From Paraburkholderia phenazinium (lineage in GTDB: Bacteria > Pseudomonadota > Gammaproteobacteria > Burkholderiales > Burkholderiaceae): 64,000 bases of DNA. Made by a program: the position numbers and the translations under genes. Of this stretch, positions 10,301 to 18,254 are shown piece after piece (within the stretch, counting starts at the first letter, position 1; each line of letters begins with the position of its first letter). The stretch spans positions 2,108,001 to 2,172,000 of the forward strand of contig NZ_FSRM01000001.1 in assembly GCF_900141745.1 (NCBI RefSeq), written 5' to 3'. Under the pieces are notes generated by a model. It did not search any database and was not told the origin of the DNA. It saw nothing but the letters and a program-made list of their open reading frames with translations.

Positions 10301-11705
10301 GCACGCGGCGCTGCGTGGCGCGTCGACCGAAGCGTTACTCGGCAAGCAGTGGCAATACGATGCAGTGGGCGACGTGATGCAGAAGCGGGATATGCGGCAC
10401 GGCGTCACAAGCTATCGCTACGATCCAACCGGGCGTATCGAGCAGGCGGTCGGGCCGGGGCTGCCGTCGGAAGTGTTCCGTTGGGATGCGGCGGCGAACC
10501 TTGTGTCGGGGGATCACCCCGGCGGCTACGTCGAGCACAACCGGCTGCGGATGTTCGAGGACAAGCGCTTCGAATACGACCGCTTCGGGCGTCTGTCGCG
10601 CAAGCTGAGTGGGCGTGGTCCGACGAAGGACCAGACATTCGAGTACGACGACTGGCATCAGTTGAAGACGGTGGTGACGAAGGACCGGATCGGTATCGCG
10701 ACGACGCACTTCGAATACGATGCACTTGGGCGGCGTGTTCGAAAGCTGAACGGCGGGTACGCGAGCACGGATTTTCTGTGGGACGGGATGCGGCTCATTC
10801 AGGAGACATATCACGACCGGCAGGGTGAAGAGGCGCTGACGTATCTGTATGAAGATGGCAGCTATGTGCCGCTTGCTCGGATCGATCATCATGCGCCGGC
10901 TGCGAATGATAGCGGCACGACGGATGCGGTTTACTATTTTCATAACGATGTTTCTGGAATGCCGGAGGAGTTGACTGACTCGGGCGGTGATTTGATTTGG
11001 CAGGCGCGCTATAAGGTCTGGGGTAATGCGGTACAGGAGGAGTGGATCCAGCGTGCTCCGGCGCGGGCAGTGGTGGTGTGGGATGAGGTTCAGGCGGCTG
11101 CGGCTGCGCCAGGACATGTTCCGAGACCGCAGAATTTACGGTTCCAGGGACAGTATCTGGATCGTGAGACGGGGCTGCACTACAACACGTTTCGGTTTTA
11201 TGATCCGGATGTGGGGAGGTTCATCAACCAGGATCCGATCGGGTTGCGGGGTGGGGTGAATTTGTATCAGTATGCGGCCAATCCCTTGGTCTGGATCGAT
11301 CCTTGGGGCTGGGCGGCCGATAGATTGCCAAGGTCTAATGGCTACTGGGACGGCGAGCCAGGAAATAGCAACTGGTACTCCGACAACCCAAGTGTAAATG
11401 CCGTTACCGGTGGTGATCCAGTTCCATTCCAAGGTGGACGACCCGATTTTTCGGCATGGTCCAAGGGCGAGTTGACCTTCCCAGAAGGTGCGCTCGATGG
11501 CAGCCGGCAAGACTTCACCAAGGTCTACGAACAGATTGGGCGTGCCAAGGATATAAGTCCAAGCGCTGCGCAGAAGCTTTTGAGAGAGAATGGCCTAACT
11601 CCGCACCATTTGAGCCAGACCCAGATACAGCTAATTCCGTCCGATCTACACGGGAATGTTCCCCACACTGGGTCGGCTGCCGATATGAGGAAGACGCGAT
11701 GCTAG
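7380..11705 (+). CDS. PAAR-domain Rhs effector with C-terminal HNH/ENDO VII-like nuclease
   Basis: This 1441-residue Rhs protein has the layout of a T6SS effector. Hydrophobic helices lie at about 20-80. A PAAR domain at about 105-190 has GSLNVYVNNLPAARA and GNVYINDHPASRVGD. Another hydrophobic segment lies near 197-215, and a DUF6531-like region (FVLPGALPIVWRRFYSS) at about 255-300. RHS/YD repeats (EYDERGRQTA, FEYDALGRRVRK) run from about 430 to 1200. The core ends with DPIGLRGGVNLYQYAANP and DPWGW near 1284-1310, after which Rhs proteins self-cleave and release the toxin. The 131-residue tip holds PHH at 1408-1410, LHG with His1424 and PHTG with His1429, the pattern of WHH/LHH-type HNH/ENDO VII nucleases. 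It starts at GTG 7380, overlapping the chaperone stop. The tip DNA looks less GC-rich than the core, as expected for exchanged Rhs tips. Confidence 0.93.
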   Translation: MSDEQYAAARYHDPIQHTSLLGDLLGMGGSLLGGAAIGWALSTLAEGAVVAGLAALEIGSGGLATPLVIGIGIGVAAVMEGSGLNEKIDNAAHALGNAIAPPEIKGKITSGSLNVYVNNLPAARAAKPGDMDTIECQNHSGPQMIAQGSGNVYINDHPASRVGDKTTCDASIAEGSDNVFIGGGTQTVRDITAARKWVAWLGAAIGIALALCGRGKMNWDDFLKSKLPCLALNMGAALVGTALGHLMRTSAGHPVNVITGGKILDGTHDTDFVLPGALPIVWRRFYSSHDDRADGLFGLGWSVPVSVELKLGRDETGRIESITYWDEQGRDMVFPAVPPGESHFSVPEGIYLICTAGGHYVVETVDGLYRDFGRADTTSGDSLKLWRLEDRNGNWIEVQREAVEHVSRPARVLDSAGRTLRLTYAQAHPQRLASIDLSHGVEGEPPETLVRYTYSDAGELETVTDRSGQIVRRFAYDNGLMVRQTLPGGLQSFYAWQGTGRDARVVRHWTDDGEEYVFDAEPEHREVTITDQLGRVTRWTWNADRQPTHYKDAEGHKWQFEWNAQRQLVSTTDPAGHTTRFEYDERGRQTARVDALGRVERTEWNGFYDLPVSEIDPANARWIYRYDERGNLTMTRDPAGFATEYHRDERGLVHTIRDARGGYKHLEWSARAQLTAYTDCSGKTTRFVYDARGMLARVIDAAGHETVYEADPMGRVTSIVTADGARQTFRYDSGGRLIEVTDPNQRSTRYDINARGLLLSRTDAAGRVVGFGYDEAFRLASLTNENRESYRFRYDRRDQLVEEVGLDGTRRSYAYDVCGFGVAAREDVLETTYERDALGRLVRKVALREACAYLYDKAGRIASAELYSVTARGLSLKNRVNLKYGPRGELLEEYTPTGWLVHSYDELGNRVNTTISGERTIDWLHYGSGHVHQVRVDDTTITDIERDDLHREVLRTQGRLTSEFGYDSVGRRAQHAALRGASTEALLGKQWQYDAVGDVMQKRDMRHGVTSYRYDPTGRIEQAVGPGLPSEVFRWDAAANLVSGDHPGGYVEHNRLRMFEDKRFEYDRFGRLSRKLSGRGPTKDQTFEYDDWHQLKTVVTKDRIGIATTHFEYDALGRRVRKLNGGYASTDFLWDGMRLIQETYHDRQGEEALTYLYEDGSYVPLARIDHHAPAANDSGTTDAVYYFHNDVSGMPEELTDSGGDLIWQARYKVWGNAVQEEWIQRAPARAVVVWDEVQAAAAAPGHVPRPQNLRFQGQYLDRETGLHYNTFRFYDPDVGRFINQDPIGLRGGVNLYQYAANPLVWIDPWGWAADRLPRSNGYWDGEPGNSNWYSDNPSVNAVTGGDPVPFQGGRPDFSAWSKGELTFPEGALDGSRQDFTKVYEQIGRAKDISPSAAQKLLRENGLTPHHLSQTQIQLIPSDLHGNVPHTGSAADMRKTRC

Positions 11706-12241
11706 ACAAACTTTCGAGGCTTGGGGCTACGCCCGCCAATGTTTCGGCAGAGGTCACCGCCGCCCGGCTGAAATCCTTCGAAACCGTAACCGGAGTGCTC
11801 CCGGAAGACTATGCAAACCTATTGCTTCATTTTGGTGGGGACATCGAGTTCAGCGCGATAGTTGCGTTCCGCCCGGACGTGCCGTCTCCATGGACTTCGG
11901 GCGACGGAAGGGACACTCTGGAAATGCTGTATGGCTTAGGAAGCAAATATGGCCTGTCGGTCCTGGAAATGTACAACAGGTACAGCACGCGTATTCCGAC
12001 TGGCTGGATTCCGATCGGCGCGGCACCTGGAGGGAATCAGATATGTTTGTACATCCGGGACCAAGCAAGCGCGCGCGTGAGTTTCTGGGACCATGAAAGT
12101 GAGGTGGCGCCAGGGCTATCTCCAGGAAGCGACGGCTTAACGTCGATCGCAGTCTCCCTCCAGGATTTTGTTGATCGGCTTACGCCAGAAAGGCCCTCAA
12201 CGAACGTACCAAACGACGTCAAAGTAGACTTGCGGTTTTAG
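11699..12241 (+). CDS. SUKH (SMI1/KNR4-like) immunity protein for the Rhs nuclease
   Basis: The start ATG at 11699 overlaps the last 7 bases of the Rhs gene, and GAGGAAG sits upstream of it, so effector and immunity protein are translationally linked. The 180-residue product has the SUKH pattern: an N-terminal helix with TAARLKSFETVTGVLPEDYANLL, the strand segment LLHFGGDIEF, and a later IPTGWIPIGAAPGGNQICL followed by VSFWDHE. SMI1/KNR4-family proteins are common immunity partners of nuclease toxins in polymorphic toxin systems. It should act in the producer's cytoplasm by binding the tip nuclease, which is inference from position. The longer open frame back to 11456 lies inside the Rhs gene in another frame and was rejected. 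Confidence 0.88.
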   Translation: MLDKLSRLGATPANVSAEVTAARLKSFETVTGVLPEDYANLLLHFGGDIEFSAIVAFRPDVPSPWTSGDGRDTLEMLYGLGSKYGLSVLEMYNRYSTRIPTGWIPIGAAPGGNQICLYIRDQASARVSFWDHESEVAPGLSPGSDGLTSIAVSLQDFVDRLTPERPSTNVPNDVKVDLRF

Positions 12242-12284
12242 TGGCGAGACTTCTCATCGCTGGCGCGTCCGAGTTGCATCACGA

Positions 12285-13079
12285 TCAAAGCGCGTAGTCG
12301 GGCGCATCCCGATCGAGTAATCGGCGAACGCTCGCGAGGTGCTGGCGCGCGCTATCCTGCTCGCCGCCCCGCATCTGCCGGTAGGTTTTTGCTGCGATGC
12401 CGGGATCGACGATTTTCAGCGGCCTGCCCGTCGAGAGTGCGAGCCGTTGCACTTCGCATGCGCGTTCGAGATAGTAGAGGTCGTCCCACGCTTCGGCGAT
12501 CGTTGCGCCCACCACCATCACGCCGTGGTTCTTCAGGAATGCGATGTCTGCGTCGCCGATTGCATCGGCGATACGATCGCCTTCCGAACTGTTCAGCGCC
12601 AACCCGTTGAAGTTTTCGTCGACAGCTGTGCGGCCATAAAACTTCAACGCCGTTTGTCCTGCCCACAGCAGCGGCGGTCCTTCGAGCATTGCCAGCGCGG
12701 TCGCATTCGGCATATGCGTATGAAAGGCGACCTTGATGCGTGGCTGCCGCAGATGCACGCGCGCGTGAATATAGAAAGCGGTGATCTCGGGTACGCCGTC
12801 GCCTTGCACGACATTGCCATGCATATCGCAGACCAGCAGTTTCGACGCGGTGATTTCGTCGAACGCGTAACCGTACGGATTGACGAAGAACAGGTCGTCG
12901 CGGCCCGGCAGTACGGCAGACAGATGATTGCACACGCCTTCGTGCATGCCGAGTTTTGCCGCCATCCGGAAACACGCCGCGAGATCGATGCGCGCTTCGC
13001 GGATCGCCGCCGTGTCGAGTTCGTCGGGTTCGATTTTTGCACGCGCCGAGGCGGGTACTGAAGTGAGGCCATGTGCCAT
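12285..13079 (-). CDS. Class II aldolase/adducin family protein
   Basis: The 264-residue product belongs to the zinc-dependent class II aldolase/adducin family, which includes L-fuculose-phosphate aldolase, ribulose-5-phosphate 4-epimerase and several decarboxylase-like members. The zinc-binding His pair is visible in AFHTHMPNATAL and the third ligand region in FLKNHGVMVVG. NHLSAVLPG corresponds to the substrate phosphate-binding loop region but lacks the usual GN-S-R form, so the substrate may not be a sugar phosphate. It begins at ATG 13079 with GGAG close upstream. It is convergent with the T6SS cassette and has no pathway partners alongside, so the reaction cannot be assigned. Confidence 0.85.
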   Translation of the reverse strand: MAHGLTSVPASARAKIEPDELDTAAIREARIDLAACFRMAAKLGMHEGVCNHLSAVLPGRDDLFFVNPYGYAFDEITASKLLVCDMHGNVVQGDGVPEITAFYIHARVHLRQPRIKVAFHTHMPNATALAMLEGPPLLWAGQTALKFYGRTAVDENFNGLALNSSEGDRIADAIGDADIAFLKNHGVMVVGATIAEAWDDLYYLERACEVQRLALSTGRPLKIVDPGIAAKTYRQMRGGEQDSARQHLASVRRLLDRDAPDYAL

Positions 13080-13432
13080 TGCTCTCTACCTCCAAAGTGA
13101 TAAATGCAGGCTCCGCGAATGCGGGCGGGACGTCAGTGGGCAAATGATGCCATTTTTTCTCCGGGCGTATGAATTCACAGCATGGCATTCAATCCTTCCC
13201 GGGGATGCCGGGCAGGGCGTCCGGAGCGCGGTTCCGGACTTTGGTATACAGACGTATGGCAATGTTGTAGTAATGTTTCAGGGTAAGATGGTCGGGCAAG
13301 TTTCCCTGCGGCTGCCCCCATTACCCGCCTGAACACCCCTCGTCTTGCGCTGCACACGCGCTGAAAGAGCTAACCCTGAATACCTATGACGTAGTTAGAC
13401 GTTCGCGAGAGCGTCTTTCAGCGGAGATACAA
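13080..13432. other. Intergenic region with an inverted repeat
   Basis: This 353 bp gap lies between divergent genes. A dyad GTCCGGA-N7-TCCGGAC is present at 13219-13239, with a loop of seven bases and no long U-run. It could be an operator or a weak terminator. I see no credible gene; two short open frames here have no ribosome binding site or recognisable content. Confidence 0.5.
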
Positions 13433-14074
13433 ATGAAAAATGGAAAACCTAAGCGCACCCGGCAAGATGCCGAGCGCCTGTTCGAAGGACTGCCCCAGGC
13501 AAGCGTCAGATCGGCGAGCCGGCCCACCAATCCATTCGAAGAAGGCGCGTTCGATGAGGTCGAACGCGTCGACGAAGAAGCCAAACTGTGGAAAGACAAT
13601 CTGGTTACGTTGCCGCTGGCGATCGAGTTGCCTGCAGGCTATGCGTCCGTGTCCGCCGTGCGTACCGCCATGGAGCGGGCATGGCGGCTGAAGTGGGTGA
13701 GGGAGGGCAGGAACGAGGTGGTGACCGACTTTCCAGAAGGGTGGTCGGCCGTGCGCCCCGCAAGCGGACCGATCGAGTTGCGCGATCCGGCCGGCGTAGT
13801 CCGAGCCGTGTATGGATGGGCCGAGGATGCCGAGCTGAGGATTTTACCGCGCTATCTGGTGGAGTCGCAGACGAATAGCTCGAGCGGCCTCGGCAGTCTG
13901 TTTGTCCGTGATCGTGAGAACGGTCAGATCCTCGAGCGCTCGTCGGTCTGGTCGGCGCAGACCGGCACCAATCATCCGGATTGGGCCAAACTGTCGGCAT
14001 GGCTTGACAGCAAGTATCCACTGCACCGTGATCCGCTGCGGCTATGGGCCGACTGCGAAGCCAACCGTGCTTAA
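13433..14074 (+). CDS. Conserved-looking protein of unknown function
   Basis: I do not recognise this 213-residue soluble protein. It starts at an ATG preceded by GGAG (AGCGGAGATACAA). The N-terminal 45 residues are charged and Pro/Arg-rich. The middle contains LWKDNLVTLPLAIELPAGY and a Trp-rich segment (WRLKWVREGRNEVVTDFPEGW). The later half has PIELRDPAGVVRAVYGWAE and ends with HPDWAKLSAWLDSKYP. There is no signal peptide or membrane segment. Codon use matches the flanking genes and the downstream hairpin is a terminator, so it is probably real. Nothing in the context suggests a role. Confidence 0.6.
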   Translation: MKNGKPKRTRQDAERLFEGLPQASVRSASRPTNPFEEGAFDEVERVDEEAKLWKDNLVTLPLAIELPAGYASVSAVRTAMERAWRLKWVREGRNEVVTDFPEGWSAVRPASGPIELRDPAGVVRAVYGWAEDAELRILPRYLVESQTNSSSGLGSLFVRDRENGQILERSSVWSAQTGTNHPDWAKLSAWLDSKYPLHRDPLRLWADCEANRA

Positions 14075-14103
14075 AAAAGCCGTCCAGCTTGTGGCCGGAC
14101 GGC
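14073..14103 (-). terminator. Rho-independent terminator of the porin gene
   Basis: A GCCGTCC / GGACGGC hairpin occupies 14079-14103, and on the minus strand it is followed by six T residues (14078-14073). It lies about 65 bp downstream of the minus-strand porin stop. On the plus strand there is no U-run, so it mainly serves the porin. Confidence 0.85.
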
Positions 14104-14169
14104 ATTTCCTCGACATCGCTTCGTTAGTGTCCTGCTGCTGCTTCGATAATGCAGCAGTGCCGATACCGC

Positions 14170-15315
14170 TTAGAACGTGTGACGGATACCTGCGGTCACC
14201 GCGACCTGGTTGTTATTGGCCGAGGCTTCGGACAGACCGTTGATCATCGCGCCGATATTCAGGCCCGATTCGATCACGTGCTGATATTCGCCTTGCACGT
14301 ACAGCTCAGTGCGCTTGGACAGCAGATACGCGGCCTGAATATCGACCTGATTCCACTTCGGATCCGCGCCGTTCAGGCTGCCGTCGGTGTACGTGTAGTT
14401 GCCGGCGAGGGTGATAGCCGGCGTGATGTAGTACACGCCGTTGATTTCATAGTTGTTGAAGCGGGCGCTGCCGCCGTTCAACGCCAACCCGCCGGTTACG
14501 CCAGACTGACTCGCGGAAATGCCGAATGCCTGGTTAAGCATGGTCTGCGTAAATACGAAGCCTGCCGTAGCCGGGCCGAAGACGTATTTGACGCCGGCAC
14601 CCCAGGTGCGCTGGCGGCCTGCGAAGAAGGTATTGTCGCCATCGAGCACGCCGTTGGTGTTCGTAATGACAGCCGAGGTAACGTCGTTGTTGATCTGCAG
14701 GTAGCCGGCTGCGACTGTCAGGCCGAGATAGTTATACGACGCACCAAAGCTGTACGCGCGGTTATTCGAAAACTCACCCGCTTCGTTCGAGAAGCCGTAC
14801 AAACCTTCGAACTTGAGGCCGTTGTAATTGGCGCTCTGATACTTGATCGAGTTGTCGATACGGAAATCGTTGTCGAGGTTATCGTTGTCGAACGGGTGCG
14901 CGAAGTACGTGCCGCCGTATTGCGTGCCGGTCAACGCCAACGGGCCGAGGTAATCGACCACGCTGTCGTACTGGCGGCCGAGGGTGACCGAGCCATACTG
15001 GTTATCGGACAGGCCGACGAACGCCTGACGGCCAAACAGACGGCCGTTCTGGCGAAGCGCGCCGGTGGAGACATTGAAACCGTTTTCCAACGTGAAGATA
15101 GCCTTCAGACCGCCGCCCAGGTCCTCCGACCCACGCAGACCCCAACGGCTCGTATTGATGGCACCGTCGGTTTCCTGCACGTTGCTGTGGCCACCCTGAT
15201 TGTTCGTGTAGGTGATACCCGCGTCAATCAGGCCATACAGCGTAACGCTGGTCTGAGCATGTGCAGCAGTCGCAAAAGCGCCCGTCAGGGCAGCTAACAT
15301 TACGGCCTTTCTCAT
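14170..15315 (-). CDS. Gram-negative general porin (Burkholderia type)
   Basis: The 381-residue product has a Sec signal (MRKAVMLAALTGAFATAAHA, cleavage after AHA) and then QTSVTLYGLIDAGI, the standard first strand of betaproteobacterial trimeric porins. Repeated strand patterns such as SRWGLRGSEDLGGGLKAIF, VGLSDNQYGSVTLGRQYDS and the terminal AGIRHTF with C-terminal Phe fit a 16-stranded outer-membrane barrel. It allows passive diffusion of small hydrophilic solutes; specificity cannot be read from sequence. CCGGAG lies upstream of the start, and a promoter candidate is at 15347-15374. A second porin of the same family is at 26890-28089. Confidence 0.95.
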   Translation of the reverse strand: MRKAVMLAALTGAFATAAHAQTSVTLYGLIDAGITYTNNQGGHSNVQETDGAINTSRWGLRGSEDLGGGLKAIFTLENGFNVSTGALRQNGRLFGRQAFVGLSDNQYGSVTLGRQYDSVVDYLGPLALTGTQYGGTYFAHPFDNDNLDNDFRIDNSIKYQSANYNGLKFEGLYGFSNEAGEFSNNRAYSFGASYNYLGLTVAAGYLQINNDVTSAVITNTNGVLDGDNTFFAGRQRTWGAGVKYVFGPATAGFVFTQTMLNQAFGISASQSGVTGGLALNGGSARFNNYEINGVYYITPAITLAGNYTYTDGSLNGADPKWNQVDIQAAYLLSKRTELYVQGEYQHVIESGLNIGAMINGLSEASANNNQVAVTAGIRHTF

Positions 15316-15743
15316 TTCTTAGCTCCGGGAACAGAATACTGAATTGTTTATATATAGAGCCCGCTTTCCAGCAACGGCTTCGCGCACTCGCAGGCAAAGC
15401 AAGTCCACCGACGTGCAACTCGTGCAACGCGCGCGCTCGTTTGGGGGCATGTGAAGTGTAGAGAGGGGCTTGTTGAGCGAATCCGCGAATTTGCGCAATT
15501 CTGATTTTGACGGCCGGCAACGATACGAGCTGCGCGCGCCGCTAAGCCGTGATGGCAAAGGGATTCGGCATTTTGCAAAAAATCTGCGGAGGGTGAGCGG
15601 ATGAGTGGCTCGACCGTTGTATGTGGTCGCAGCGAGAGCAAAAATGATGCGCAAATACAACGACAACAACGGGAGTCTGAAGGCGCGTGTGTGCGTGCGC
15701 CTCGACTGCGCGCTGCACATAACAGGAGGCGGTGTAGCGTGTT
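15316..15743. other. Porin 5' region, otherwise empty
   Basis: This 428 bp minus-strand gap between the end of the LysR gene and the start of the porin is more AT-rich than its surroundings near the porin. Apart from the promoter candidate at 15347-15374 I see nothing definable in it. Confidence 0.45.
15347..15374 (-). promoter_or_regulatory. Candidate sigma-70 promoter of the porin
   Basis: On the minus strand, TTGCTG (15374-15369), a 16-base spacer and TATAAA (15352-15347) resemble a sigma-70 promoter about 35 bases upstream of the porin ATG. This comes from pattern matching only; the -35 matches 4 of 6 consensus positions. Confidence 0.4.
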
Positions 15744-16712
15744 TTACGTCCGCGATGGCTGCGGGATGGACGAACCGAACTCCGACGCCGCGAGAAGTTC
15801 TGGGCCGCCGAGCATGCTGTGGAGCATCGGATTGAAATGCCCGATCAGATGATGAATGAACGTGCGCGTCCTGGCCGAGAAATAACGGCGGCTTGGGTAG
15901 GCGACGCTGACCTCGATCTGTGGCAGATGGTAATCGGTGAGTAGCGGTACGAGCCTGCCACGCATGATGTCCTGCTCGATCAGATAGCTGGGCAGCACCG
16001 CGATGCCCATCCCGACCAGCGCGAACTGCCGCAACATCTCGGTGTTGTTCGCGACAATCGCGTTAGTGGGGCTCACTCTCACCTCGCCGGCCCTGCCTGT
16101 AAACGCCCACTCTTCGCCCCAATAATCGGTAGAGAGCGAGAGGCACGGATACTCGAGCAGATGCTCGGGATGCGTCGGCGTGCCGTGCCTTTGAAGATAC
16201 TCGGGCGGCGCGCAGACGGTCATGAAAGCGGTCGTCAACGGCCGCACGACGACGCCAGCGTTACCCGTCTGCCGCGCGACCACGATGCCTGCATCGAAAC
16301 CGCGTTCAACCAGATCGACGGGGCGGTCCACCAGCGTGATATCCGGCGTGACCCGTGGGTAGCGTGCCGTATAGCCTTGTAGCACAGGCGCAAGCTTGTG
16401 CAGGCCGAATACCATCGGCGCCACGATACGCAGGGTCCCAGCAGGTTCGAGGTTGCGCGATGCGACCATCTGCTCGATATCGTCGAGTTCCTCGAGAATC
16501 TGCCGTACACGCAGGAGATAGGCGTGACCGGACTCGGTTGGAGACAGGCTGCGGGTGGTGCGATTGAGCAGTCGCGTCCCCAGACGGTCTTCGAGATCGG
16601 CGACGTGGCGTGTCGCTACTGCATTGGAGATCCTCAACGCGCTGGCGGCGCGGGCGAAGCCGCCAAGATCTGCCACCTTGACGAAGATTCGCATCGAATC
16701 CAGATGATCCAC
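15744..16712 (-). CDS. LysR-family transcriptional regulator
   Basis: The 322-residue protein starts MDHLDSMRIFVKVADLGGF, followed by the winged helix-turn-helix SALRISNAVATRHVADLEDRLG and LLNRTTRSLSPTESG, typical of the CrgA/AaeR-like LysR group. The effector-binding domain begins around residue 90 (GTLRIVAPMVFGLHKLAP). Length is slightly above the family norm because of about 20 extra C-terminal residues. No divergent target gene starts immediately upstream: the next gene on that side is the minus-strand transposase-like gene ending at 16888. Its regulon cannot be inferred; the downstream porin is a weak candidate. Confidence 0.9.
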   Translation of the reverse strand: MDHLDSMRIFVKVADLGGFARAASALRISNAVATRHVADLEDRLGTRLLNRTTRSLSPTESGHAYLLRVRQILEELDDIEQMVASRNLEPAGTLRIVAPMVFGLHKLAPVLQGYTARYPRVTPDITLVDRPVDLVERGFDAGIVVARQTGNAGVVVRPLTTAFMTVCAPPEYLQRHGTPTHPEHLLEYPCLSLSTDYWGEEWAFTGRAGEVRVSPTNAIVANNTEMLRQFALVGMGIAVLPSYLIEQDIMRGRLVPLLTDYHLPQIEVSVAYPSRRYFSARTRTFIHHLIGHFNPMLHSMLGGPELLAASEFGSSIPQPSRT

Positions 16713-16887
16713 AGGACAACTCCTACCGCTGGCGAAACCCGGCGAACGAAATGAGCCGCACCGTCGCGGCGCGGCATGGCTCGCATCAACTATTCTTCAA
16801 ACTGGCAGATTGTATGGGGTCGTCAATGACGATACTCTGACATCGACATGGCGGCGCCGTCAGCTTTGCAAACGGGGAGAGCTCATA

Positions 16888-17802
16888 TCACCATCGCACG
16901 CTCTCGTGGTAGTACTCGTCCTGTTCGGATACGGCCTCGTCTCGCGCGACCGGTTGAGGAAGCGATGTTGTGTTCAACGTTCGCACGGGGTTTGCAACCT
17001 CGATGATGGCCGGTGTGGGGCAATGCCGATCGATCCATTTGCGCGCCCAATCGATCGCGTAGTGCTGCGCGTCCTCGGCGTTGGCCAGGCGCGGGCCGAC
17101 CAGACCCGAGCGCGCGACGCGCCGCCCGTTCTTCACGATTTCCGCCCAGCCGCGAAACGAGGCTTCCTCAAGCCGGTCGACAGCGGCATAGATGACGTAA
17201 CCTCGTGGGTCGCTGACCTGTGCGCCGTGTGAATGCAGGCCCATCCATTGCGAGTATTCCGTGCGTGGCAGTCGCGGCTTCTGGCGCGCCGGTTGCGCAG
17301 CCACGCTGGATTCGTTCGCCGGAACATTTTGGCGTCCTGATAGCTGACGTGTGATCTCGGAGAACGGGGTCGCCGCGCATGCCCTGTCCACGACGCCAGA
17401 CGAAGTTTGCCAGGCATCCGCGCTTTTCCATAGCACCTGGGGTCCGCCGTCCTCGCGAAGAAAGCGCGGCGGGTGCGGTAACGCGCGCACAATCTCATTG
17501 GACGACGGCGTGGGGACATAGGTGAACGTTCGCCCATGTTTCGACAGCAAAGTTACCATCGCGAGGAGCGTGCCGTTCAAACGCCACTCTTCGAACCGGC
17601 ACCGGCATGTCGGGCCGGACGGATAACCGCAGGGAAGGCGCGACCACGACTCACCGGTAGTCATTACCCACAGAACAGCATTGACCACGACGCGCAGTTT
17701 TGCACGAGGCCGTCCGCGACGGGGCGGGTGCTCGGCACTCTGGTCGGAAATCATGGGCTGCAGGAGTGCCCACTCGTCATTGCTTAGCTCATCGAAATAC
17801 AT
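16888..17802 (-). CDS. IS5-type transposase N-terminal domain (DUF4096) fused to an unrelated C-terminal region
   Basis: Residues 1-85 (MYFDELSNDEWALLQPMIS, then RRGRPRAKLRVVVNAVLWVM and SWSRLPCGYPSGPTCRCRFEEW) match the DUF4096 helix-turn-helix domain that starts IS5/IS1182-type transposases. The DDE catalytic domain that should follow is missing. Residues 130-304 instead carry a different domain with YVIYAAVDRLEEASFRGWAE and DAQHYAIDWARKWIDRH. The frame is intact over 304 residues and no flanking inverted repeats were noticed, which suggests a domesticated DNA-binding protein and not a decayed element. The ATG at 17802 has GGAG six bases upstream; an in-frame ATG at 17931 would add 43 residues and cannot be excluded. 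Function unknown, possibly regulatory. Confidence 0.65.
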   Translation of the reverse strand: MYFDELSNDEWALLQPMISDQSAEHPPRRGRPRAKLRVVVNAVLWVMTTGESWSRLPCGYPSGPTCRCRFEEWRLNGTLLAMVTLLSKHGRTFTYVPTPSSNEIVRALPHPPRFLREDGGPQVLWKSADAWQTSSGVVDRACAATPFSEITRQLSGRQNVPANESSVAAQPARQKPRLPRTEYSQWMGLHSHGAQVSDPRGYVIYAAVDRLEEASFRGWAEIVKNGRRVARSGLVGPRLANAEDAQHYAIDWARKWIDRHCPTPAIIEVANPVRTLNTTSLPQPVARDEAVSEQDEYYHESVRW

Positions 17803-18254
17803 GTGCTTCTCCACGTCGCCATAGCTGCTTTGCAGCTGGAGCGTCACGAATGCGTGATCGACGATTCGTGCTGGGTCCAAGGGTTGCACACTGATCGTAA
17901 GCGCCAGACCTTTTTGGTCCAAGTCGGGCAATACGAAGAATTTCCCGGCATTTATGCCGATTTTGATGTCAGGAAATTCCTAATGCAGCCTGTCTGCGGA
18001 GCAGTCGGCCTGCGGCCATGGCGTCCACGCCAGCCGGGGATTCGACTGTCGATTGATCTGACAATAACGCTTCGAGCCGTGCCGTCGTGCCAGCAGCAAA
18101 CCAGGCGAGGCACGACGAAGGCGTCAGCCGTGGCCCGTGGACTATGGCGCGAATATTGGCGGCATTCCGGCAAACCGTAAAATGGGCGGAGTGGAGTCAT
18201 ATTTAAGGGGAGCATGTCCGTAGTACATTACGGGGCTTATAAAGGTGAGACGCC
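17803..18254. other. Intergenic region between divergent genes
   Basis: This 452 bp stretch separates the transposase-derived gene from the binding-protein/kinase operon. It may encode an N-terminal extension of the former up to 17931. A tight CGGCAT/ATGCCG dyad lies at 17946-17959. No other gene is supported. Confidence 0.4.

Noticed and set aside
16888..17802. An intact insertion sequence
   Set aside because: Only the N-terminal transposase domain is present; no DDE domain, terminal inverted repeats or target duplication was noticed.
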